Assembly: GCF_021130785.1 (NCBI RefSeq)
Contig: NC_060207.1
Coordinates: 194,857,501 to 194,921,500 of the forward strand
DNA: 64,000 nt
Source of the DNA: Homalodisca vitripennis
Taxonomy: Eukaryota; Arthropoda; Insecta; Hemiptera; Cicadellidae
Direction of reading: 5' to 3'
The translations under genes were made by a program, and so were the position numbers. Under the pieces are notes generated by a model. It made no database searches, was not told the DNA's origin, and saw only the letters and a program-made list of their open reading frames with translations. Positions 55,018 through 64,000 of the stretch are shown here, one piece after another; positions within the stretch are counted from its first letter, which is position 1, and each line of letters opens with the position of its first letter.

Positions 55018-55115
55018 GTATCTGATTTAAAATAACATTCTGCAAGCTTTGAAAATAACGTAGTTTTATTTTTAATCTGTTAATAAGTCATAACTTTGAT
55101 TTTATTAGTTACACA

Positions 55116-55117
<2 letters not shown>

Positions 55118-55163
<46 letters not shown>
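55118..55163. repeat. (TA)n microsatellite, ~46 bp
   Basis: A pure TA run lies 100 bp after the long Hcf exon, in the intron. Confidence 0.95.
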
Positions 55164-55165
<2 letters not shown>

Positions 55166-55230
55166 TATGGACATGGTGTGCTGAGTTTTGGAATTATTTC
55201 TGTTAGATCTCAGCCACATAACTTGGATTG

Positions 55231-57897
55231 CAGGGTGGCCACCTGACTGGCTGGGAATGTTAATGCACCGGGAATAAGCTGAGAATCTTCCTATAGAACT
55301 GGGGAAATCTGAAAAACAATCTCTAAGAACTTGTGAAATAAAAAAATCATTTTGCACCTCTTTCAATCAGGACCTGATTAATCTCAAAACGTCTTATTTT
55401 ACAGGACGTGGTTCGTGAAAAGATTGATATATATAATGACCCCCATCTAATACCGGTTGATTCACCGTAGTGGAGTTGTCTTCACTGGTGTAGTGGAGTT
55501 TATCTTGGTTAGTTTTACCCCTGTGTCACGGCAAGCTCCCCAAACACGTAACAATCCATTGAAAAATTAAAGTCAGCCGGCTGATCGTCTCAGGTCTTGG
55601 TCACTGTATGAGTGGTACGTTGTAAGCGGTTAAGCGGCAGATTGTTAGTAATACAAGTGGTTTTAAGTTTTATTCGGTCACCAAAATTAGAACAAGAGCT
55701 CTCACAAGCACTGCCGCAACCAATGTGAGACAGTTGTTTGCAAGAACTGGAGAGCAGTGTCTGCCATTAAAATTTAAATTATAATGGTTGCTGGGATATC
55801 ACTGTCTTGTGTAAACAAACTTCGTATTGAACCAGCGATACAACTGTAGCAAATACTTGAGACAGTTCTCATGAGTAAAATTACTTATTTTGTTCACATT
55901 ATGCCACAGCAGTTGAGCAAATTCTCTCGCAACTATACTTGCCAGTCTAAACGAAGCTTCATAGTGTTACCATTTTGCAGACAAGTAGCTGGCGGAATCT
56001 ACCACACATGTGAGTGGCATTGGGTAGGCAACGGCTGGTAGAAATCCCATCAGCTCTTCGATAAACTAATTATCTGAACAACTTCCCCGCATACATCACG
56101 ATCGGTTGGACGTCTCAAACTGTTCACACCAAATAGTGTATCAGGAGCATGTTGTTTCGTAGTCCATGACTATGATCTAACAAAAGCGTTGTGACGTAAA
56201 TCACAGCCTTTTGTGTGTTTATTTTATTTATTTTGCAGTTGTGCTATGATAAGGTGATTCTACTCTTGCATTATCTTAATGGCAAACACAAAATATTTGT
56301 CAGTGATTGATAACGTTAATTATACTTGTATTCTGGGGCAACTGTGGAAAGTATTTTTGTGTACTGATGTCTGCTTATATTACAGATTGCGAATTAACCA
56401 CACTTTGATAACTTCTGTTGCATATAACTTTCTGTTGTATTCTTTATATATTGGACTGGCAGTGGGGTATATTCGGACCCGTGATACTTTCGCAGGACTG
56501 TAACCAGGCTATCATCAACGATGAGAATCTGGAAAAACATGGGGTGTCCATTAATTTCCGGCCCCAGAAAAATGTGTGGATTTTTATAACGTCCCTGGAA
56601 TTTTTACTTGGGATGGATTGGTACTCAATACCACGGTTATTTTCACTTGGTTCTGATAACTATCAAAAGTGCTTAATACGCTTGGTAAATCACAATATCA
56701 TAATTTTACAACTAGTGGTGTGTGGAAGCTGAATCTCGAATCCAGATAAGTCTATTTGGACAAAAGCTGATCTGCAGTATCCAAATTACAGATTGCTAAA
56801 ATATGTATGTACTTTCTGTATGAAAAAAATGTAAATACATAACGAAATCAACAAATTACTGTATTTAAAAAAATAATATTGAAACTATAATTTATATTTT
56901 CTATGTTTATTTTGGCACATCATTGCACAACGTAACAAAATAACATGACTTATAAATAATATTTTAATTTAAGTTCGTATTTTCTATGTATATTTTGTCA
57001 GTGCCAGCGTGTCTGCTGGTCCTATGCACGGACATAAGCTGCTCGACAGTCAACAGACGATTGCTAATTTTTATTTTATCTATACATCGTACTTTGTGTA
57101 GTTATACATAAATAGATTCTCGATAAGTATATGCCCATACATTTTTTACAAATTGAATATATTCTGGAAGTTTATTTTATAGACTACCATTTCTATTATT
57201 TAAAAGCAGAAGTTACATAATATGGCTTGTAATTTTAAAATTCTAATCATTTCCCTGAATCTCTGCAAACGTCTTTAAAGTAGTATGATATTCTCAACAT
57301 TGTTTTTCCAAAAAGTCAAACTAGGTTAAAAGTAAAAGAAGAAAAGTAAAGTAAAAGTAATGAAAATAGTTAGTTTATTTGTAGGTTGTACCGAATGTAC
57401 CTTGTGTATCAGCAAAATCATGGACTTGTTCCTAAAGTTCATGCACCATAGACTTAGACCTACAATGCTGGATTGCAGTCTGTCCCACAGTAGCGCTGTG
57501 TTGTTAATTGTCTGTTTTCTTTATTTTTCTGAATGAATACATGTATTTTCCTAACATCACAAAAGGGAAAATTTATTAGGAATACACAATGTTAACTCGA
57601 CACATTGAAAGACACAGAGATAAAAACTAGGAGCTTGAAATATGTGGTAGCGATGAATCGTCACTGAATATCTCGTACATTGCTAATGACAAATTTTGCT
57701 TATGACAAATTTTGCTTGACCACAGCAGCTTCGTGGCATATCCCGCAAATACAGCTGGTGGCGATAAACCATCACCATTGCACTTGTATTAAGAGTTAAA
57801 TACAGTATTACAGTTGTTTATTTGGTTTGAAAACAGAGTAGAGAATAGCAATTTCTGACCGGGAATTTGATAAAAAAGGTTTTGAGTGGCCACCCTG
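55231..57897. mobile_element. probable non-autonomous hAT element
   Basis: The left end is CAGGGTGGCCACCTGACTGG and the right end, reverse complemented, is CAGGGTGGCCACTCAAAACC, giving 12-bp identical inverted termini. Both have CCGGGAAT just inside. CAGGGTGGCCA-type ends are typical of hAT elements. The 2.67-kb interior is GC-richer than its surroundings but has no intact transposase. The flanking 8 bp (TTGGATTG and AATTACTA) do not match, so the ends may belong to two copies or the target duplication has decayed. Confidence 0.5.
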
Positions 57898-58542
57898 AAT
57901 TACTACCATTCAAATATTTACATTCTGAGGTACTTGAGACTCTACAGAGGGCAGTCCTAGTGTTCACTTTTTCTATGCCTCAATTTTTAGCATTGTAGGA
58001 GTTATCTCCTGTGTAACTAATACAATCAAAGCTAATACAGTATATGAGATATGCCCCAGAAAATATAAATATATTGAAAACTATTTTTTTAATTAATAAT
58101 AAAATGTGACACTTAATTTTGAGATTAATATTCTCGAAGATAGTCGTTATTAGATACGTCAAGGAAATTGTCCATGAGTTTTAGATTCATGGCTAGTAAT
58201 CTCTACAAACTGGGCCTCAAATAGTTGACTTATGTTTATGTTCTTGGGTAAAATATTTCATTTGAATTCATTATGCTGCTGAACAAAATATATTTTCAGC
58301 TTATATTGTTATGTTGTCAACATTAAATTGGTATATTTATTTTGTGTATTATTCAATATATAAAAGGATATTGTGTTATAATTTCTAATTATTATATTTT
58401 TTCTGAAGTTAAGGTGGAAATATATTTAAAGCGTAAAAATGAATTGATACTGATTTGATCAATACTTTACTAAATTTAAAACTTGTACTTGGAAATATGT
58501 TATTTTTATAGACTACAATAATTTTTCTACTTGATCTTGCAG

Positions 58543-58626
58543 GTTGGTGAAGCAGATGCTTTAGCTACTTTAGCTTCTGCTGCATTAAGCTGTGACCAGG
58601 CTTCAACCAATGGTGTGAAACTTGAG
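58543..58626 (+). CDS. Hcf: Hcf exon, conserved Ala-rich segment
   Basis: The acceptor (tcttgcag) is at 58542 and the donor (gttagt) at 58627. The exon is 28 codons, phase 0 at both ends, beginning VGEADALATLASAALSCDQA. A short ADALATLASAAL-type motif before the C-terminal FN3 region is, as I recall it, characteristic of insect HCF. It joins the FN3 exon in frame. Confidence 0.85.
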
Positions 58627-59589
58627 GTTAGTTTATTAAGATTTAGTCACAGTGGTGGGTTTACCTGTTCTTTTATTAGATTGGGAGTAAAAACTGTCAC
58701 TGTTTCATTTTACCTGTGAATTCATTCTCTATGCTGCGACAGTGTAAGTAATGTTTAGTCACTATAAAAAAGGTCATTTAATATTGTTCTTATGCACTGT
58801 TTAATAAAGTGATAACGATATATCTTTCATGATACTAAATAATGAGCAGCATTTATGTATGGTATAAGTTCAGTAGTGAACTTTTTCTCAGTAAAGAAAT
58901 GATCAGTAAGTTAGGTGTACTGTATTTAGTTTGAATAATTCTTGTTCAAGGTTCATACAGTTCAGTCGAAATTTGTCAATTTTAACAGTGTTAGTATTAA
59001 CTTTTTGTCAAAACATTAATAATTTGAATCCATAAGATACACTTTCTTTTTTAATAGATTAAAATTGTAATTTTGTTTACAATTCATTACATGATTAGTT
59101 ATGTGGTAAATGTATTACATCAGGATAAATACGATACATGTACTATAGGAGTCAGAATGAGATTAATTAGAAGCTTTTTTGTTACCATGGCCTGGCTCAG
59201 CAGCTGGCAGCATACCTGTAAGCAGTTAAAAGGAGAGAATGGCATATGTTGGTAGAGGGAGAAAATATAGTTATCTCTGGCTTAATGTTTTCTCTTATCT
59301 CTTTTCTTAGCCCTCAATGTCAATATGTGTACTGGATGAGTGTTCATAAAACTGTATCATTTGTTCAGAATTCTTAGATAATTATTTTTTATTACCACAG
59401 AATATTGACTTCCAGTTGATCTGCTAGTTTAATATGCGAAGCCTCAATTATTTTTCATTTGAAAAATTCTCTGCAATGGGACTAGCTTCATCCTATTTCA
59501 TGCTATGATTTTCTTGCATTGTTTTTGTGTTCTTTAACTTTTACAATTTTTTTGTCTAGTTTTTGTTCAAATTTATTCTGAATAATATC

Positions 59590-60530
59590 TGACCTGACTT
59601 TTGGCAAGAACGTGAGTCACTTGGCGACAATCATGACACAGTCCTCTGTACAAGCCTCTAACATCTTCCAACACTCCACCCACTTTCCGAAACATTCTTA
59701 ATCTTATTTTTTGAAATAACTTATAGACCCCTTTGTCTCATATATTCTTTGCCGCATTTTGTCTCATATATTCTATGTCCTAACATCTTCTCCTTTTCAG
59801 AAGAATGTGCAATTTTGGGAACAGCTAGAAATCACATGGAGTTATGTCAGAACCGAAGGTAGGCTGTTGATGTTGTCTGATATTGTGTTTCACTAAAGAA
59901 TGATGAATAAGATTTGATGAATGAGGTGGCGCATTATCATGGTGCAGAGTCAATCATAACCTATCCACAGTTCAGGCTGTTTCCTTTGCACTGCATCTTT
60001 TTAGTTGCCTCAGGGTATCAAGATAATACTCCTTGTTGACTATCTGATCTTGTACAGCGTATTCGTAATGGAACAACACTGTCCTGAAAAAACTGTGAAC
60101 TTGCTTTGACATTGGTTCATCTTTGTCTTGCTTTTTTGACATGTCATACACTCTGAAGATTGTGCTGATTGAACACATCTCCTGTAAAACTTTCAATTTA
60201 TCCCAGTGGTTATTTAACAAAGTTCAAAACATCCATCAATATCCAAAGAACAATTTTGCAGAAACACGATTCATTTTTAAATCCATGTAAAATTTCTGAA
60301 ACTTTAGATTTTGATATGCCAAAATCTTCCTCCAACTACTGTACAATCAATCAGATAGTTTTGATAGTTTGTTGATTACCGCAATCACACATTTAATGTT
60401 TGCAGAATTTCTGGGCTTTACAGGCCTGCCAGATCTTGTGGCTTACTATCCACTGAAATACGACCACCTTTGAATCGTCTAAAGTACTCTTTTACCTATT
60501 GCCCAAAGGCTCATCACCAAAAGTTTTGTG
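59590..60530 (-). pseudogene. mariner-type transposase relic
   Basis: The minus strand reads, with frameshifts, DFGISKSKVSEILHGF, LKVLQEMCSISTIFRVYDMS, QDQIVNKEYYLDTLRQLKRC, then CDF/LFPKL near 59.8 kb. The order (linker HTH, VNKEYYLDxLRxL, then PCDFxLFPKL) is that of mariner/SETMAR-like transposases. Catalytic blocks are interrupted by stops. It lies in the Hcf intron before the FN3 exon. Confidence 0.7.
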
Positions 60531-60780
60531 TATCATAGAGATTGTCTTGTGAAATCCAACGCAAGCACATGTAATTACATATCGAAAGCAAGCATGTGTA
60601 ATTACATATCCAACGCAAGCACATATGAACACAGAGTGCAGAGAACACCTGACAGGTGTCTCAGAAGGGTTTCTCTGAGTTTTTCTCCCCTCAGGGATCG
60701 TGCACATCATAAGTGTTAGAGATGGACTATCCTGAATTAAAATTTAAGGCAACTTTTGGTCGCTTAATTAATATGTGATA

Positions 60781-61634
60781 TACCGGGTGTTCCATGTTTG
60801 ATTTTATATTACTTGCCCATTTATATACAACACATTTTCAAACTCTACACAACTCATTAAATAGGTTTTAAAAATATTCTGTAAAAATTCAGCTCTCTAG
60901 CAATTGTTAAAACAAAATGGTGGCATTTTGAAAAACTATACTTTAAAAACAGTAAAAAAACAGTATTTTTGGTGTTGTAAAATTATTTATTGTCATATTC
61001 TAGAGAAATAAAGCATTTCAATCAGAAAATTAGAACCTAGCCTATTAAATGAATCGTAAGCTTTTAGAAAGAAATTCTGCTATATCCAAAGAAGTTTCTC
61101 TGCAATTGATTGTTTTAATTCCTCATCATTATTGAAGCTACGAGTATAAACTTGTTCCTTTAAGTAACCCCATATAAAGAAATCACACACAGTTAAATCT
61201 GGAGATCAGGGTGGCAAATCTAAAAAATCACTTCCACAACCAATCCAACGGCCATGAAGGTTGTCACTTAGTAATCACTTGACAGGATTTGCAAAATGAG
61301 GAGGAACACCATCTTGTTGGAAAATTGCTTGATCCATTTCTGGAACCGTAAAATGAGGCAAGACTTGTTCATTTAAAACCTGTTCATACCAATTCCCAGT
61401 CATTGTAATCAAATCAAATCAGGTAATTCAAGAAATAAATTTTTATAGGAAGTAAAATGGTAAAATTTTCAGTATGTCACCATTTTGTTTCTACAATTGT
61501 TAGGAAGCATTAATTTTCACAAAATATTTTTAAAAGCTACTTTATTAATTGTGTAGAGTTCGAAAATGTTCAGTGCATAAATGGGCAAGTAATATAAAAT
61601 CAAACGTTTAAACCTCTTCATGGGACACTCTGTA
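60781..61634. mobile_element. deleted IS630/DDE_3 transposon with ~155-bp inverted termini
   Basis: The left arm 60781-60943 starts TACCGGGTGTTCCATG. The right arm (61475-61634) ends GGGACACTCTGTA. They share TTTGATTTTATATTACTTGC, CATTTAT, ACACAA and AACAAAATGGTG stretches. A transposase relic lies between them on the minus strand. It is related in end sequence to the foldback element at 5.1-6.1 kb, so one family has inserted at least twice in this window. Confidence 0.75.
61055..61403 (-). pseudogene. DDE_3 transposase C-terminal half, with stop codons
   Basis: The minus strand reads MTGNWYEQVLNEQVLPHF, IFQQDGVPPHFANPVK, then stop, GRWIGCGSDFLDLPP-stop-SPDLTV, and CDFFIWGYLKEQVYTRSFNN. FQQDGxPPHF carries the second catalytic Asp, and SPDLTxCDFFxWGYLK is the region of the third acidic residue. 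At least two stops make it inactive. It is the most readable transposase of this type in the window. Confidence 0.85.
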
Positions 61635-61721
61635 CATTGTTACTGTTACTAGACTCTCATTTCTCTAGTCTAGTAGTAAACAACTTTTACTAGTATAATA
61701 ACACATTCATCTGTCTTGTAG

Positions 61722-61946
61722 AAGCGGGAGCCAGTATGGTGTGATGTTGGTATCATCAAGGGTACATCTCACGTGGTGAAGAATTTCTACGACCCCTCGA
61801 CGTTCGAGGACCCAGACCACCCGGATATCACAGTAGACAATCTCCCGGATTACTCAGGAGCCATCAAACTGGACCTGGAGCCCGGCACAGCTTACAAGTT
61901 CCGTGTGGCAGCCATCAACACATGCGGACGTGGACCTTGGAGTGAG
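61722..61946 (+). CDS. Hcf: Hcf exon, C-terminal FN3 repeat
   Basis: The acceptor (gtcttgtag) is at 61721 and the donor (gtctgt) at 61947. The exon is 75 codons, phase 0 at both ends. VWCDVGIIKGTSHVVKNFYD and LEPGTAYKFRVAAINTCGRG match the first FN3 repeat of the C-terminal self-association region (SAS1C) of HCF-1, where animals share WFDVGVIKGT and LxPGTAYKFRVAxINxCGRGP. HCF is a nuclear adaptor that tethers chromatin-modifying complexes to transcription factors. Codon use is markedly more GC-rich than the flanks. Confidence 0.97.
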
Positions 61947-62639
61947 GTCTGTTACTTTATTCCTAGCTCTCTGCTATCTCTGTTCCAACTCGAACAGATT
62001 TGTTATTTTTCTTATTGCCAGCAACAAAAATGGAAACAAAGTTGAGTAGGGAAAATATAAGAAAGAATATTCGTTCCCCATAAGACGTTTAGTATATTCT
62101 CAGTTAAAAAAAAATGCGATTAGTTTAGAAAGAACACGTTATAATAAGAGAATCATTGGGTGGATTCTGGTAGTCACGACACTCATTTTTATTTAATCCA
62201 CCCAAACAGATGATCATTTTATTCCACGCACTGAAATTCAAACAACCACTGCAGAGAACCTTAATCATGGTTCTTCACATTGAAGAATTTGTTTTTTTCT
62301 CATTCTATTTTGAATAGCAAAATAATTAAAAGGTTAAATGCTTTTAGAGTCTCAAATACTATGTTTCTATAGAAAGATAATTAACCCTCATCTTAAAGAA
62401 TTCTGTCCAGTTGATAAAATGTTTCCTACTGCAGAGTTATTCCAACACAATCTCTCGGATTATCAACTAAGCTCATAAAGCTAAAATTATATAATTAAGA
62501 AGATTTTACAGGAAGAGTCTATATCATCGTTCAGCGTTTAGTATGGAAATTAATTGGACAAGACATTCTCTTTGTTTCTTTTTTGAATGAGGGAAAGAGT
62601 CTACGACCTTGCACTTGGTTCTAAAAGGACCTTTGGGTT

Positions 62640-62960
62640 TACTTACTTATTTGTAACCCTCAAATCTGAGGTTTATTTAAAACCCAATTAGATTTGTTAA
62701 CTCCTGTTCTCTGACGTCCTTTGGGCTTAAAAGGCTCCTTGGGTTCCTAGGAGGTTTTTTCCTGGTTTTACAAATAGCAGGACAATTTAGTCATATCTTC
62801 TCTGCTGCTTCTGCCTCTCCGCAGGGTCTGCGTTAATCGGTCTGGCATAAACCCACCTTCATCAGATGTTTTTAAAGAGGGTCATGTCCTGTTAGCATCC
62901 CAAGTACTAATCGTATATCCTCCTTGCTTTTATCTAGAAGTCTTGACCACCATTTACCAT
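62640..62960 (-). pseudogene. LINE C-terminal fragment
   Basis: The minus strand reads KWWSRLLDKSKEDIRLVLGM, then LTGHDPL, a stop and KHLMKVGL. This is the (L)xxxLRLVxGxLTGHxxLxxHLxxxGL block that follows RNase H in many insect LINEs. A degenerate CGEAEAAEK (normally CGxEEETAxH) follows. GC content is locally raised. Stops and missing Cys/His residues mark it as dead. It lies in an Hcf intron, antisense to the gene. Confidence 0.65.
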
Positions 62961-63812
62961 ATCGAAAATAAAACATAGTGATTGTCCAAGTCCTGAGGCA
63001 TTTCTCTAAGTGTCGGATCTGATCCTCTTTCTCCAGACATTTAAAAGAGCTTTAAATCTCACCTGTAGTAGTCAATAGCTTAAATAGCAAATTGTACCTT
63101 GTAAGTGGACTAAAATTAGTGTACAAGTAATAACTGGACAGATTCTGGTAATGAACGTTTACTCAACATTTAGAGGTGAAAGTATAAGATGGAATGAAAG
63201 ATGGATAATTTATGACTGAGTGATAACCTCCTATCTACTTCACATTTTTTTTAATTTATATCAACCTTATTTTTCTTCTTTGTTCTTTTCTAATTAATAT
63301 TATTATTTGTTGTTTATAGTGTAAATTTAATGTTTGTAAGGAATTTGTAATAAGATTGAAAATACGTATATAAAAAAAATTTAATTAAGTTTAAAAAGAT
63401 GTCAAATTATTTATATTGTTTATTAAAATATTAGTATTTTTTAAATAAATTTAGTTAAGAATGAGACTGAATACAAATAATTGTTGAATATCTATTAACA
63501 CCTTCACTGATATACTGAGTTCAGACCAAGACCAAAGCAAAGCAAAGCTTATGTATTTGGTTAAATAATATTAAGACAGCAAGCACACTAGGACACTTAT
63601 CGCAGTCAGTGTGTTAATCACAGAAAATGTGTGTGATTTTAATAAACTACAGAACAACTCGATCTAGTCTAAAATTCCCATTAAGGCTGCTTGACCTTAT
63701 TAAAGGCACAATAAAACCTGAAAATTCTTTATTGTGACTCCAGCTGTTTCTCTATGTTAACTCTGGATGTCTATAAATTTTTCATTGCTTTCACGTTGTT
63801 TTCCCTCCACAG

Positions 63813-63986
63813 GTGTCAGCATTCAAGACTTGTTTGCCTGGTTTTCCTGGGGCGCCATCTGCCATTAAGATTTCTAAATCGGCTGATGGAGCACACTTAT
63901 CGTGGGAGCCACCGTCTTCTTCATCTGGAAAAATCATTGAGTACTCAGTTTGTTTAGCTGTGAGGAATGCTACTACCAACCAGCAG
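63813..63986 (+). CDS. Hcf: Hcf exon, C-terminal FN3 region continued
   Basis: The acceptor (ctccacag) is at 63812 and the donor (gtttgt) at 63987. The exon is 58 codons, phase 0 at both ends. [20 protein letters not shown] and [20 protein letters not shown] then [10 protein letters not shown] match HCF-1 closely. The reading covers the end of one FN3 repeat and the start of the next. The gene continues past the right edge of the window. Confidence 0.97.
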
Positions 63987-64000
63987 GTTTGTTGTAAAAA

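Noticed and set aside
60528..60719. Reading frames on both strands with CNYISKAS repeats
   Set aside because: They come from a short tandem repeat (GCAAGCACATGTAATTACAT type) near a mariner relic; no domain is visible.

Overview
This window is strongly AT-rich, intron-rich animal DNA crowded with transposons. The genes and repeat families fit an insect, and a hemipteran is my guess; the species cannot be fixed from the sequence. I see two host genes. On the minus strand, roughly 22.0 kb down to 0.7 kb, lie exons of a single-CRD galectin with a long Pro/Tyr/Gly/Met-rich C-terminal tail. On the plus strand, from 41.5 kb to past the right edge, lie eight exons of host cell factor (Hcf/HCFC1): an acidic linker, a short Ala-rich segment and the start of the C-terminal fibronectin type III (FN3) region. 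All proposed exon joins keep frame with canonical splice sites. The galectin start exon, the Hcf Kelch exons and the Hcf 3' end are not visible.

Region by region. 0-22 kb: galectin exons and introns. The 12.3-kb intron between 16.8 and 4.5 kb holds an LTR retrotransposon (7460-15161) in antisense orientation to the gene, plus a foldback DDE element (5.1-6.1 kb) and a 63-bp-arm palindrome around (TA)n. A deleted piggyBac-like relic (20.8-21.8 kb) lies in the intron next to the first visible galectin exon. 22-32 kb: two related MITEs, a jockey-like LINE fragment, a second LINE 3' end, and a Mutator-like transposase relic. 32.3-40.0 kb: a large inverted-repeat transposon with a decayed transposase. 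One arm is interrupted by a smaller foldback element, and a 5'-truncated LINE with a 13-bp target duplication sits inside. 40-64 kb: Hcf exons, with introns carrying tandem repeats, mariner/IS630-type transposase relics, a probable hAT element and a LINE fragment.

The most unusual object is the Ty3/Gypsy-type element. Between its Gag and its protease/reverse transcriptase it carries a coding segment with the full set of SGNH (GDSL-like) hydrolase blocks. That segment is in frame with Gag, separated by one UGA stop followed by CUAG, a known leaky-stop context. The LTRs carry repeated perfect TGACGTCA (CRE/ATF) sites. The copy is defective: several frameshifts, a tandem duplication in the RT, and no RNase H or integrase. 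The host galectin is also notable, because three of the seven usual sugar-contact residues are replaced and its disordered tail is C-terminal.
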